From: Gammaproteobacteria bacterium
GTDB lineage: Bacteria; Pseudomonadota; Gammaproteobacteria; Pseudomonadales; Pseudohongiellaceae
Direction: 5' to 3'
DNA: 64,000 bases
Assembly: GCA_041395725.1 (NCBI GenBank)
Contig: JAWKZW010000001.1
Location: 2,542,001 to 2,606,000, forward strand
Positions 53,914 through 61,687 of the stretch are shown piece after piece (the first letter of the stretch is position 1; each line of letters opens with the position of its first letter). The notes under the pieces are model-generated. The model did not search any database. It was not told the origin of the DNA and saw nothing but the letters and a program-made list of their open reading frames with translations. A program made the translations under genes and the position numbers.

Positions 53914-54405
53914 GTTTCCGGCTCCATTGGTAATCTAGAGGCGAAAGTATAAACAGAAGGTGAGGAAATTGAAAACAGCTCAATTGCAACTTTTAGTAGC
54001 AAATCCGCCTGCCGAGACAGTCTGCCGCAGGTTAGAAAAATGAAGCCGAATCAATAAAATACCGGCTGGAGCCCCGGCGTGACAGCGGTTGTAGCGCCTT
54101 TTGAAATTGGCGCATTCGAGAACTTTCGGGCAGCCAGGCAGCTAAAGCCACAACTGTCACAGAGATATGAAAATCAGCTCTGTTGCGTGCCTGGGGCACA
54201 GAGACCGCGTTTCCCGGTGGCGAAACAACTTCACCGGAGCAGCAGGATCTGGTCATAAGTAAGGCGTATTGTACGTTTCATAGCCCTCGCGGGACAGAGA
54301 ACATCTGTCAATCTACCGGTGAACATGCCATAACAGGTCAGGCAGGGTCCAGTCGGTGACAATATCGGGTAAAATTGCCGCCTGGACCCGGGTGCAGAAT
54401 CCCAT
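53914..54405. other. Intergenic up to the tRNA
   Basis: 492 bases with no credible gene. TAAAAT at 54370-54375 followed by a GC-rich stretch could be the -10 and discriminator of the tRNA promoter; no matching -35 is clear. Confidence 0.4.
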
Positions 54406-54481
54406 GCCGGTATAGCTCAGTTGGTAGAGCAGCGCATTCGTAATGCGAAGGTCGTAGGTTCGACTCCTATTACCGGCACCA
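54406..54481 (+). tRNA. tRNA-Thr (anticodon CGU)
   Basis: 76 bases including an encoded CCA. The acceptor stem is GCCGGTA/TACCGGC, the anticodon loop TTCGTAA, and the T-arm GTAGGTTCGACTCCTA. The sequence differs from E. coli thrW by only two compensating bases in the acceptor stem. A P4-type integrase follows 160 bases downstream, as expected when a genomic island has integrated at the tRNA 3' end. Confidence 0.97.
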
Positions 54482-54641
54482 AACACCCATCTCGGCATGT
54501 CCATTCAAGTCTCACGCTTCTAGTAAATCCTATAAATTGCGCTATTATTCGTCTTACGCAGTCTTAGATTCACTTGTGCCATCTTAAAGTTGTAGTAACA
54601 TGCATAGTTACACCCATTTACAGATTCAGTCTGGTGTTACT

Positions 54642-55892
54642 ATGCCTCGTCAAACTAAGCCCCTCAGCGATACTCAGATCAAGCAGGCCAAGCCCAAGGA
54701 AAAGGAATACACCATCTGGGATGGCTATGGTCTGGGAGTAAGGATAAAACCCAGCGGTTCAAAAGTCTGGATATTTAATTACTACAAGCCCTTCACTAAG
54801 AGTCGTACAAACATTGGTCTCGGCCCTTACTCCAGTGCGAAAGAGGGCAGGACTCTCGCCCAGGCCAGGAAGCTAAGGGACCAATATAGGGGGCTGCTTG
54901 CGAACAATATCGATCCCAAGGACCACGTCAAGGAAGAGCAATCAAAGGGCAAGGAGGCACACGAAAATACTTTTGAAACTGTTTACCGTAAGTGGCTTAA
55001 GGTAAAGCAAGACGGCTGGGCGGAGTCTTACAGGAAACGTCTTACTCAGGCGCTGGAGCTTCATATTCTGCCGGCATTGGGACCGATCCCGGTTTCCAAA
55101 ATTACCGCTCCGGAAGTCATCAAAATCCTTGAACCGATCGCTGACAGGCAAGCTCTGGAGACTGTAAGGAAGCTCTGCCGTTGGCTGAACGAGGTGATGA
55201 CCTATGCCACGAATGCTGGCCTTGTGGACGCTAACAGGCTCTCAGGGATAGGGAAGGCATTCAAAACCCCGGTTTCCCGCAATATGCCGTCAATTCGGCC
55301 AGAACAGCTCCCAGGATTCCTTCAAAAGCTGGAAAGCTCCAATCATGAGATCACCACCAAGTGCCTTATCCTCTGGCTATTACATACTATGTGCAGGCCC
55401 TCTGAGGGTGCCAATGCCAAGTGGGAAGAGATAGATTTTGATGAAAAGCTTTGGAAGATTGCTCCTGAGAGAATGAAGAAGCGTAGGCCGCATGTTGTAC
55501 CCCTTTCGGATCAGGCTTTGGATATACTCGAAACCATGAGGCCGATCAGCCAGCACCGAGAATTTATCTTTCCTTCACGTAGCAAACCACGAGGAGCCAT
55601 AAACAGCGAGACGGCCAATATGGCAATGAAACGACTTGGGTATCAGGGTGTCTTTGTTTCTCACGGTATCAGGGCATTAGCCAGTACAGTGCTTAACGAA
55701 CAAGGGTTCTCGCCCGATATAATAGAAGTTGCCCAATCAAGAGTCGGCAAAGATGCGGTTAGGGCAATATATAATCGTGTTGAATACTTGGAACAGCGGC
55801 GAAAAATGATGGTGTGGTGGAGCAGGCACATTCTTGATGCGGCAAGCGGTGACATTCCAAAACTATCTCAGCGAACCCTAAGAATTGTATAA
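54642..55892 (+). CDS. P4-type tyrosine integrase of the genomic island
   Basis: 416 residues from ATG 54642. An N-terminal DUF4102 arm-binding domain (LSDTQIKQAKPKEKEYTIWD, GLGVRIKPSGSKVWIF) is followed by a core-binding domain and a catalytic domain. Catalytic residues visible are Arg in MCRPSEGANAKW, Lys in MKKRRPHVVPLS, HXXR in SHGIRALAS, and the nucleophile Tyr in AIYNRVEYLEQRR. The second histidine, usually in a LAHV-like motif before the Tyr, is replaced: IEVAQSRVGKD. No strong ribosome-binding site precedes the ATG. The position next to tRNA-Thr fits integration at that gene. Confidence 0.88.
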   Translation: MPRQTKPLSDTQIKQAKPKEKEYTIWDGYGLGVRIKPSGSKVWIFNYYKPFTKSRTNIGLGPYSSAKEGRTLAQARKLRDQYRGLLANNIDPKDHVKEEQSKGKEAHENTFETVYRKWLKVKQDGWAESYRKRLTQALELHILPALGPIPVSKITAPEVIKILEPIADRQALETVRKLCRWLNEVMTYATNAGLVDANRLSGIGKAFKTPVSRNMPSIRPEQLPGFLQKLESSNHEITTKCLILWLLHTMCRPSEGANAKWEEIDFDEKLWKIAPERMKKRRPHVVPLSDQALDILETMRPISQHREFIFPSRSKPRGAINSETANMAMKRLGYQGVFVSHGIRALASTVLNEQGFSPDIIEVAQSRVGKDAVRAIYNRVEYLEQRRKMMVWWSRHILDAASGDIPKLSQRTLRIV

Positions 55893-55981
55893 AAAGCAGT
55901 TGGCTGAGGTTCTATTTTTATTAAACCTTAAGCGCAAAATAATCAAAATTATCGTTTTAAGCTCCAATTTTGGAGGATTAA

Positions 55982-56884
55982 GTGGCTATTCCCCCAAAGC
56001 GGTTTCACACAATTGAGGTTGATAAATATCCTAGTTGGATAACAAAGGAAGCATTGTGGGTTCTAGAAGAATATGCACAGTTCTGGTTAATGACGACGAA
56101 TTTAACCGACTTCGAAATGGAGCCGAGAGACTTAGAAAGTTGGCAGAGTGCAGATAAAGAACGAGTGATTGCTAATTTGAAGAGATTAAGCGCTTGTCTT
56201 GCATCAAAGGAGCTAAGAAAAGTTTGGCAAAAAGTTGGTGAAATTGTGAATAAAGAAAATCCAACTAAAGGGCAGGTTTGGTTTGCAGCGGCAATTCTTG
56301 ACTCATGTATCCATCCAAGAGATGTACTAATTAATAAGTCCTCTGCACAAGCCTGGCGTCAATCATTGCTCAAAAATTTAAAGAGAATTCTTGAGCAATT
56401 AGAGGAGATGCCAACTAATTACGGCCATTGGTTCCATGATTACAAATTTAAGGCATTTAAGTCTTATACGGAAATCGACCCAAATGAGATCGGAATAAAC
56501 GCTCCCGGTTTATCATACATGCTCTATAGTGGCGTGTTGCACCCATACTTTTCAGTTAAACAAGTTTATGACTCGCTAAATGAAGTTGATTATGACCCAC
56601 TTTACTCTGGAGCGCACGTTCAAGGTGAAAATGCGATTCGGCAGTATTTTTGTCGTGCTCTATCAACATTGCTATATCGAAAAACAGGAAAGAAGTGCCG
56701 CGCGATCGTTGCATCTACTACCTCAATAGCTTTTGACAGCAACATTGAGGTAAGAGAAGTCATAAGGTTAACAAAGAACATACATAGCGCTGAGTCGTAT
56801 TTTAGGGAGCTACACTCCGGCAAATGGCATATTAAATTGTATCTTGAGGGCGCCGCTGAGGCTCAAGGGGGTGGCACTAAATAA
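55982..56884 (+). CDS. Island cargo protein, unknown
   Basis: 300 residues starting at GTG 55982 with GGAGG 6 bases upstream. It is AT-rich relative to the chromosome. There is no signal peptide or membrane segment. It appears all-helical and rich in Trp and Tyr (SWITKEALWVLEEYAQFW, NYGHWFHDYKFKAF). I recognise no domain. The slot between integrase and AlpA in P4-like islands often carries defence or toxin-type genes, but nothing in the sequence proves such a role. Confidence 0.65.
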   Translation: MAIPPKRFHTIEVDKYPSWITKEALWVLEEYAQFWLMTTNLTDFEMEPRDLESWQSADKERVIANLKRLSACLASKELRKVWQKVGEIVNKENPTKGQVWFAAAILDSCIHPRDVLINKSSAQAWRQSLLKNLKRILEQLEEMPTNYGHWFHDYKFKAFKSYTEIDPNEIGINAPGLSYMLYSGVLHPYFSVKQVYDSLNEVDYDPLYSGAHVQGENAIRQYFCRALSTLLYRKTGKKCRAIVASTTSIAFDSNIEVREVIRLTKNIHSAESYFRELHSGKWHIKLYLEGAAEAQGGGTK

Positions 56885-57008
56885 AAAATTCTAGTTAGTA
56901 TTCCCCATTGGCAGTTTCCTGAAGTTAAAAAGTTAATTGTCCCAATTATGGTATTTTATAGATTCAATAGAATTCATAACCGTCTCATTAATTGATTAAG
57001 GACGGAAA

Positions 57009-57230
57009 ATGAAAAGTGAATTGCCTTCAGAAATAACTTGCTCAGGTTACTTACGCTTACCTCAAATTCTACAGCTCATTCCTATTGGTCGTTCAACTTG
57101 GTGGCATTGGGTATCCACTGGTAAAGCACCTCAGTCTATTAAGCTGGGCCCCCGTACTACGGTGTGGCGAGCAGAAGACATCAATCAGTTTATTTTAGAG
57201 CTTGAGAAGCAAGGAGGCGACGATGAGTAG
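57009..57230 (+). CDS. AlpA-family transcriptional regulator/excisionase
   Basis: 73 residues with a winged/MerR-like HTH: YLRLPQILQLIPIGRSTWWHWV, then LGPRTTVWRAEDINQFI. This matches AlpA-type proteins, which activate or excise P4-like islands. A ribosome-binding site is not obvious. The end overlaps the next small gene by 8 bases (GATGAGTAG), so the two are coupled. Confidence 0.85.
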   Translation: MKSELPSEITCSGYLRLPQILQLIPIGRSTWWHWVSTGKAPQSIKLGPRTTVWRAEDINQFILELEKQGGDDE

Positions 57231-57453
57231 CCTCCGTGAGAGGATCAATCAAAACTGCCGCGATTGCGTGGTAGATGGCCTTGCCCCAGGAAATTGGAGA
57301 CAACAAGTCACTCTCTGTAGTGTCAAATCGTGCGCATTGCACGAAATAAGACCCAAGACTACCCAACCTATACCTGAATCAGTATTACGCTGGTATGGGG
57401 TCAATTCAGGCGAATTTCAGGGCATAAATGGGACTCTTGGAGTGAAGCAATGA
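57223..57453 (+). CDS. Small Cys-rich (zinc-finger-like) island protein
   Basis: 76 residues from ATG 57223, with AAGGAGG upstream inside the AlpA gene. Four cysteines are arranged as NCRDCVVDG, VTLCSVKSC, followed by ALHEIRP. This pattern recurs in small proteins of phages and P4-like islands and probably binds zinc. The stop overlaps the start of the next gene (ATGA). A role in island gene control is plausible but unproven. Confidence 0.75.
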   Translation: MSSLRERINQNCRDCVVDGLAPGNWRQQVTLCSVKSCALHEIRPKTTQPIPESVLRWYGVNSGEFQGINGTLGVKQ

Positions 57454-57629
57454 ATCTAACGCGATACCTCATATTAAATAGCCACTCAGAAGATGTGCCC
57501 GTAACTGTGATGGCAGAAAGTGAGCGGGAAGCGATTGAGTTTGCTATTCGCGGAGAAGGTGAAGTAGGCCAGAAATTTGCGCATGAGGCAGAGATAGTTG
57601 GCTGTCGATGCCTTTCAGATGACTGCTAG
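57450..57629 (+). CDS. Small island protein, unknown (59 aa)
   Basis: 59 residues from ATG 57450-57452, overlapping the previous stop by 4 bases, to TAG 57627-57629. It reads MNLTRYLILNSHSEDVPVTV, with an EAIEF helix and a C-terminal GCRCLSDDC cluster of three cysteines. It is too short for many gene callers, but the ATGA overlap and the downstream gene starting 2 bases later argue that it is real. Confidence 0.65.
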   Translation: MNLTRYLILNSHSEDVPVTVMAESEREAIEFAIRGEGEVGQKFAHEAEIVGCRCLSDDC

Positions 57630-57631
57630 TC

Positions 57632-58042
57632 ATGAGCAGGCCCAAGAAAACATCGCTCCCATTTGACAAGGCAGGTGGTGTGCTGGCGATCCAAAGACCG
57701 TTGGTTGAGTCGAGTAATTATCTAAGCCTTTCGGCGCAGTCAAAGACTCTCATGATCTTGTTACATCTTCACTGGAGAAATGATAGGCCCGTAGCATATG
57801 GTGTGCGTGAGGCGATGGCGAAAATACCATGTGCTAAAAGGACCGCGCAGAACTCATTCAAGGAGCTCCAGGAGAAAGGATTTATTACTATGATGGAGGA
57901 ATCTTTCTTCAATTCCAGAACACAGAGCAAGTCTCGAACTTGGAAGTTGAACTGGCTTCCTTTCAAGGATATGAAGCCAACAAACGAATGGAAAGAAACT
58001 AATGCCAACTGGTCAAATATGCACCCTCAGAATGCTGCATAG
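57632..58042 (+). CDS. Probable replication-associated winged-helix protein of the island
   Basis: 136 residues. A central wHTH-like region (SAQSKTLMILLHLHWRN, REAMAKIPCAKRTAQNSFKELQEKGFI) precedes a basic tail (KSRTWKLNWLPFKD). The organisation resembles replication initiator N-terminal domains of P4-like islands and plasmids. It starts 2 bases after the previous stop. Directly after and overlapping its end lie several palindromic copies of AGGGT-N-ACCCT, which look like binding sites for such a protein. No DNA polymerase or primase is nearby. Confidence 0.55.
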   Translation: MSRPKKTSLPFDKAGGVLAIQRPLVESSNYLSLSAQSKTLMILLHLHWRNDRPVAYGVREAMAKIPCAKRTAQNSFKELQEKGFITMMEESFFNSRTQSKSRTWKLNWLPFKDMKPTNEWKETNANWSNMHPQNAA

Positions 58043-58149
58043 GGTCAAATATATACCCTGTGATTTTAGAAACTCTATCACAGGGTCATATCCGTACCCT
58101 GATGTTGTCCAGAGAGGTCCGATCTTTAATTCACAGGGTGCATATTGAG
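58011..58149. repeat. Iteron-like array of palindromic AGGGT...ACCCT repeats
   Basis: Full copies are at 58041-58059 (AGGGTCAAATATATACCCT) and 58082-58100 (AGGGTCATATCCGTACCCT), each 19 bases and 41 apart. A partial copy is at 58011-58027 (GGTCAAATATGCACCCT), inside the end of the upstream gene, and a half copy is near 58135-58148 (AGGGTGCATATTGA). They could be iterons of an island origin or an operator of the upstream regulator. Confidence 0.6.
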
Positions 58150-58359
58150 GACACTCCTACTATAGCCACGTACCTTCTTTTTTAAAGTGGGAGTTAAATA
58201 GGGCCAGGAGCCAGCAGCAACGTACTAATCAGAGAGTAATCAAGAGAATCAAGCGAATACGCTGGGCAAGGTTTGGTAGGCCGAGTTATCGGTTTGTTGT
58301 GAGCACTCTGAACAAAGAGGGGTACAAGACGTCAAGAGGCAATCCTTGGTCATGCAGAA
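58149..58359 (+). pseudogene. 5' part of a split island gene (Lys/Arg-rich), interrupted by the IS66-ended unit
   Basis: An open frame without a visible ATG runs from 58149 to the target duplication at 58359. It reads SHVPSFLKWELNRARSQQQ, IKRIKRIRWARFGRPS, then LNKEGYKTSRGNPWSCR. It continues in frame at 60198 after exact removal of the inserted unit and one target copy. NKEGYKTSRGNPWS resembles C-terminal parts of recombinase-like island proteins. A GTG at 58299 would give a 41-residue product in the rejoined form; the 5' end may also be degraded. Confidence 0.55.
58352..58359 (+). repeat. 8-bp target duplication, left copy
   Basis: ATGCAGAA immediately precedes the GTAAGC end at 58360 and is identical to 60190-60197. 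Eight bases is the duplication length of IS66-family insertion. Confidence 0.8.
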
Positions 58360-58535
58360 GTAAGCGTCCGGCCATCACCCCCTGCTATTCCGGCTGCCAG
58401 TTATGTGACAACACGACTGGCTTTCTGAGTTGGCAGCCTGACCAGCACATCCCTGAGATATACATAAGGATCAAGGCCGTTCATCCGTGCAGACTGTAAT
58501 AGACTAATCTCGGCAGCAGCATACAGTAGCGGGCC
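58360..58535 (-). pseudogene. IS66 TnpC C-terminal fragment, frameshifted
   Basis: On the minus strand the frame reads ISLLQSARMNGLDPYVYLRDVLVRLPTQKASR and then shifts to a stop, whereas the right-hand copy continues RIHDLLPHNWQPE. This is the typical end of IS66 TnpC transposases. The fragment runs from the GTAAGC end to about 58535, where similarity fades. It is non-functional. Confidence 0.65.
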
Positions 58536-58573
58536 CGCTATTCAGTGCAAAAATCCTTGAAAGTTAGTCACTA

Positions 58574-58608
58574 GGGCACTTGAATCAACATCACTGATTC
58601 AAGTGCCC
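58574..58608 (-). terminator. Strong 14-bp hairpin after the FkbM gene
   Basis: GGGCACTTGAATCA (58574-58587) pairs perfectly with TGATTCAAGTGCCC (58595-58608) around a 7-base loop, 5 bases past the FkbM stop on the minus strand. There is no clean T-tract directly after it, so it could also be a stabilising 3' hairpin. Confidence 0.6.
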
Positions 58609-58612
58609 AGAT

Positions 58613-59512
58613 CTATATTTCCGTCCAGTCCAAATCTTTAATCTTTCCATAAAATGTTTTTTGCGCCCACTTCACAAATGGTTTGTCTAAACACTCATCT
58701 ACAGAAATGGCCGGAATTTTGTCAATCCCCAGGTCATTCCGAAGAAAAAATGCATTAAATCCCAATTTAGATGTTGCAACCAATCTGTAGCCCTTTGATT
58801 TACCCAGTCTTTCGAAGGCCCTCAGAGACGCACTGTTGTAAATTCCATATCGCCTATTGTCTATCGTTTCGAACACAGTCTCACAAAAGTCTTTAGGTAC
58901 TGTCCAAGATACATCTGCTGGGAGGATGCACTGAATTTCGACGACGACCACCCTTGGACTGATAACGTCTATAGCTTCCCATATCCAATAATCGATACTG
59001 TCGATGTCGATGGAGAGAAGTTCAACCTCCCCAGCTATACTATTGTCAGTGAAAAGTGAATTAATGTTCGCAGTAGTAACGTACTCGCATATCACTCTTG
59101 GTGGGTAATGGCGAGTTTGCCGCTTCTCTCCATATATTTTTCTCAGATACTCTGCATTTTCATTATTGCCTTCAATTAGTAGCCCGTCAAAACCATGATG
59201 AAGTATTAGATTTGCTGTGTTGCTCCCACCCAGGCCTGATCCACCGCCAACATCAATAGCGACTTTATTTCTAAAGCCTATAATGGCAAATATGCGTAGC
59301 AATATTCCATCTTCATCAGACTCGGAAAAAACTGAGAATCCATAGTCACTTAAAGGCCGATCAGAATCCGTAGCCTGACTTAACAGCAGTTTCTGCTGTA
59401 TAGAAACAAACTGATCAGAGGTAGCTGTTGTGTATTCATTGAGCTGATGAATCTTGAGATTAGTTTGATCCATCAGAAATGATCTTATTTTTTTAAGAAT
59501 TGCTTTTAGCAT
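58613..59512 (-). CDS. FkbM-like SAM-dependent methyltransferase (transposon cargo)
   Basis: 299 residues. The Rossmann SAM-binding loop is AIDVGGGSGLGGSNTANLIL, with the acidic strand LLIEGNNENAEYL after it. LLSIDIDSIDYWIWEAI is the conserved second motif of this FkbM group, followed by VVVVEIQ. These enzymes O-methylate sugars or other surface glycan parts. AGGAGAC lies 8 bases before the ATG, and a hairpin follows the stop, so the gene looks self-contained and functional. It is the sole intact gene inside the IS66-ended unit. Confidence 0.8.
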   Translation of the reverse strand: MLKAILKKIRSFLMDQTNLKIHQLNEYTTATSDQFVSIQQKLLLSQATDSDRPLSDYGFSVFSESDEDGILLRIFAIIGFRNKVAIDVGGGSGLGGSNTANLILHHGFDGLLIEGNNENAEYLRKIYGEKRQTRHYPPRVICEYVTTANINSLFTDNSIAGEVELLSIDIDSIDYWIWEAIDVISPRVVVVEIQCILPADVSWTVPKDFCETVFETIDNRRYGIYNSASLRAFERLGKSKGYRLVATSKLGFNAFFLRNDLGIDKIPAISVDECLDKPFVKWAQKTFYGKIKDLDWTEI

Positions 59513-59796
59513 TTGACCAGTCTCCTAGACTACGTAAGCAACAGCCAGAATGATTTAGCGCGGTAAACTTGCTTTAGGTGATTCTATCAACATATTTTTA
59601 ACTAAAGCTACGCTTATAAGTTCCTTTGGGTAACATTGAGTTATTGTCAAAACTGGTGCTTCAGCCACCGAATCAAGTGGCGATCTAATTAATTGTTATA
59701 ACCTCTGCTCCGTCTTTGAATTTCACTCCGGTGATCACTTTGTCCAGGTACTAAAAAGTGAACGAGCCAACCTACCTCTGAAATGGAGACCTAAAC
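59513..59796. other. Inner part of the IS66-ended unit upstream of FkbM
   Basis: 284 AT-rich bases that should hold the FkbM promoter. On the minus strand a short frame ending LDKVITGVKFKDGAEVITIN reads like the C-terminus of a transposase, but I cannot place it in a family with confidence. Confidence 0.35.
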
Positions 59797-60189
59797 GTAA
59801 GCAGCCGGCGCACTCATCTTGCTATTCCGGTTGCCAGTTGTGTGGCAACAGGTCATGAATGCGACTGGCCTTTTGAGTCGGTAGCCTGGCCAGCACATCT
59901 CTGAGATAGGCATGGCGTGACTGCTGGTAACGTATTCGTCCTGGCCTGACGAATCCACTTGTGAACCAGGTTGGCATTAAGATCGTGTTCCCTAGCGATT
60001 CTCGCAACAGACGCACCGGGTTCTTTGCAAGCTCCGACAATCTTGTGTTTGAAATCCGGGGAAATTCTTCGACGCCTAACAGGTGTAGCGAATACGCTTA
60101 GCTCATTCATGATAGTGTCCACTTAAAAATAGGTGGACACTATCGGTGGATCAAACTGAGCTAGCAAGATGGGTTTACCGGCCGCTTAC
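59797..60189. mobile_element. Deletion derivative of IS66 (right copy)
   Basis: 393 bases with both IS66-type ends: GTAAGCAGCCGG at 59797-59808 and the inverted CCGGCCGCTTAC at 60178-60189 (11 of 12 positions match). Only the start of TnpA and the end of TnpC remain; TnpB and most of TnpC are deleted. The bases flanking its left end (ACCTAAAC) do not match the ATGCAGAA on its right, so it was not inserted alone in its present place. Confidence 0.7.
59822..60110 (-). pseudogene. IS66 TnpA-TnpC deletion fusion
   Basis: The frame opens at ATG 60110 (MNELSVFATPVRRRRISPDF, the TnpA HTH start, through ANLVHKWIRQAR). An internal deletion near 59935-59945 then joins it out of frame to the last 30 residues of TnpC (HAYLRDVLARLPTQKASR, then IHDLLPHNWQPE), which ends at TAG 59822-59824. 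The first frame continues in nonsense to 59853. No active transposase can be made. Confidence 0.65.
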
Positions 60190-60197
60190 ATGCAGAA
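60190..60197 (+). repeat. 8-bp target duplication, right copy
   Basis: ATGCAGAA directly follows the IS66-type end at 60189 and equals 58352-58359. Confidence 0.8.
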
Positions 60198-60262
60198 AGC
60201 TCTACAGGATGCTTCAGCGGGAAGGCTACAGTGGCTTGTGGGGATTGGATGCCTGGAAATAA
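60198..60262 (+). pseudogene. 3' part of the split island gene
   Basis: Joined to 58359 this continues the frame exactly: KLYRMLQREGYSGLWGLDAWK and TAA at 60260-60262. The rejoined ORF and the perfect target duplication together show that the upstream and downstream pieces were one gene before the insertion. Confidence 0.6.
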
Positions 60263-60428
60263 GGGCATTTGTGTACATATTAGGCGAAGTGATTCAGGCT
60301 AGATCTTACAGGGAGTGTCTGGATTCCTCCTGAAAGCTGACATTAGCCACTCTGAGAACCTGGGCTATGTGATGGCCGAGATCGGCCAAAAGCCGACATT
60401 TCACCATTGCCAATTAGCATACTAGAGA

Positions 60429-61121
60429 CTAATTTGTGCTGGTAATTCCGAACGTAGATTCCGAATATACTAAGAATTGAGAAATGGCTTCTCGGACTCC
60501 ATTCATAGTGCTAACGGCGTTTACATTGTTTTCTATCATGACCGATAAGATATTGCTCAGCCGCTGCAGTCCGATCTCAGAATCTGAAATCGGCACTAAC
60601 TGATTACTTTCTGCATTTCGTTTCACTCTATTATCGACTGCAATTCCTGTGAAGTAGTCATAGTAAAAATCAGATCGCAATAAATCTGCTGTTGTGAAAT
60701 AGGCCTTTCTAGTTTCGATGTATGTAATTAACTGCCTTGCGACCGGGTCCGAAATCAATTGGTATCCTCCAGATCCTAACAAGTTGTCTATTGCGATTCG
60801 CTCAAACTCGAATGGTCGAGGCATTGCCCGTATTTGGCTTAATGTTGCACCCAAATTTACTTCTTTACCTTGAAGGCGTTCTTGAATTAATTCTACGGCA
60901 ACATTCATGACCACTTGTCGCTCGGGCAGAATACGCAAATAAGCATTCGATCGTCTAAGCCCTTCATCGTATTCCGTAACCAAAGCAGTCAAATAGTCTC
61001 TTTCTGTATTCAATCTACTCCGATTATCCCACCAAGCATCAATCGAAAACGCCAATAATATAGAGCTAACAATAACGAAAGCTTCAACGGCAAATCTATT
61101 CCAAGGAATTTCTTGATTCAT
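60429..61121 (-). CDS. DUF6090-like single-pass membrane protein
   Basis: 230 residues. One N-terminal membrane segment (VEAFVIVSSILLAFSIDAWW) is followed by a helical domain with the WWDNRSRLNTERDYL pattern seen in DUF6090-type proteins (AWW, then ER repeats). Helices carry FERIAIDNLLGSGGYQLI and ITYIETRKAYFTT. Function is unknown. No ribosome-binding site is clear. The flanks carry related copies of AAAGCYGACATT (60338, 60391 and 61207), which may be remnants of a small repeat. Confidence 0.6.
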   Translation of the reverse strand: MNQEIPWNRFAVEAFVIVSSILLAFSIDAWWDNRSRLNTERDYLTALVTEYDEGLRRSNAYLRILPERQVVMNVAVELIQERLQGKEVNLGATLSQIRAMPRPFEFERIAIDNLLGSGGYQLISDPVARQLITYIETRKAYFTTADLLRSDFYYDYFTGIAVDNRVKRNAESNQLVPISDSEIGLQRLSNILSVMIENNVNAVSTMNGVREAISQFLVYSESTFGITSTN

Positions 61122-61687
61122 TATTTGGTTATTCTTTTTGTAGAGCAGGTTTCGGCCAGGAGCCGTCGTTATTGTTGTAATCGACCTTGTGTCTGCTATC
61201 GATGAAAGCCGACATTGGCTGTCAGGTCAAGCTTAAGTACATTCACGTCATAAAAGGGCAATTCTGCACACGTAGGAAAAGGGCATTTATTTAGCAATAC
61301 GAGCACGAGTCTTGAAATTTCTTCAGAGGGAAATGGTTATTGTGGATCACCATTATCACCTGAATACCGCGTAACACGTTGAATATAAAATTATTATTTA
61401 TTATTTTTTATAATTCTCTTTTGAATGAGCGCCAGGGTACTGAAACGATTGCTTAGAAATGAAGCCCCCCCGGCCCCCGTCTAAATCTTAATCACTAACA
61501 CATTGAAATTATTAATAATAGCTAACGCAAAGTCTTGTTAAACAAGGTTAATCTACGTGTTATTTGCACGGTAACCTGTTGATATTTAGTATTTTTATTG
61601 AGTTTGTAAATATCCAGCATCGGATTAAGAAGATTGTTCTATCTGTCACGAACTTAGTGGTGTAGTCTGCAGCAGAGAGGGAAACAT
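61122..61687. other. AT-rich intergenic region
   Basis: 566 bases before the SHOCT lipoprotein gene. It has AT-rich runs (61385-61412, 61500-61560) that could hold promoters, and one AAAGCCGACATTGGC repeat. No gene is visible. Confidence 0.4.

Larger units (their letters stand above)
58360..60189. mobile_element. 1,830-bp unit with IS66-type ends carrying an FkbM methyltransferase gene
   Basis: The left end GTAAGCGTCCGG (58360-58371) and the right end CCGGCCGCTTAC (60178-60189, read inverted as GTAAGCGGCCGG) are IS66-type termini. ATGCAGAA borders both sides exactly. Inside are a truncated IS66 copy at the left, the FkbM gene, and a second deletion-derived IS66 copy (59797-60189) at the right, in the same orientation as the left one. 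No functional IS66 transposase remains, so movement must have used a helper or preceded the decay. Confidence 0.75.

Noticed and set aside
54032..54256. 74-codon minus frame upstream of the tRNA
   Set aside because: No ribosome-binding site, odd composition and no homology pattern; probably chance.
58299..58499. 66-codon plus-strand frame across the left insertion boundary
   Set aside because: It starts in the split island gene and runs across the target duplication into antisense IS66 sequence; it is a chimera created by the insertion.
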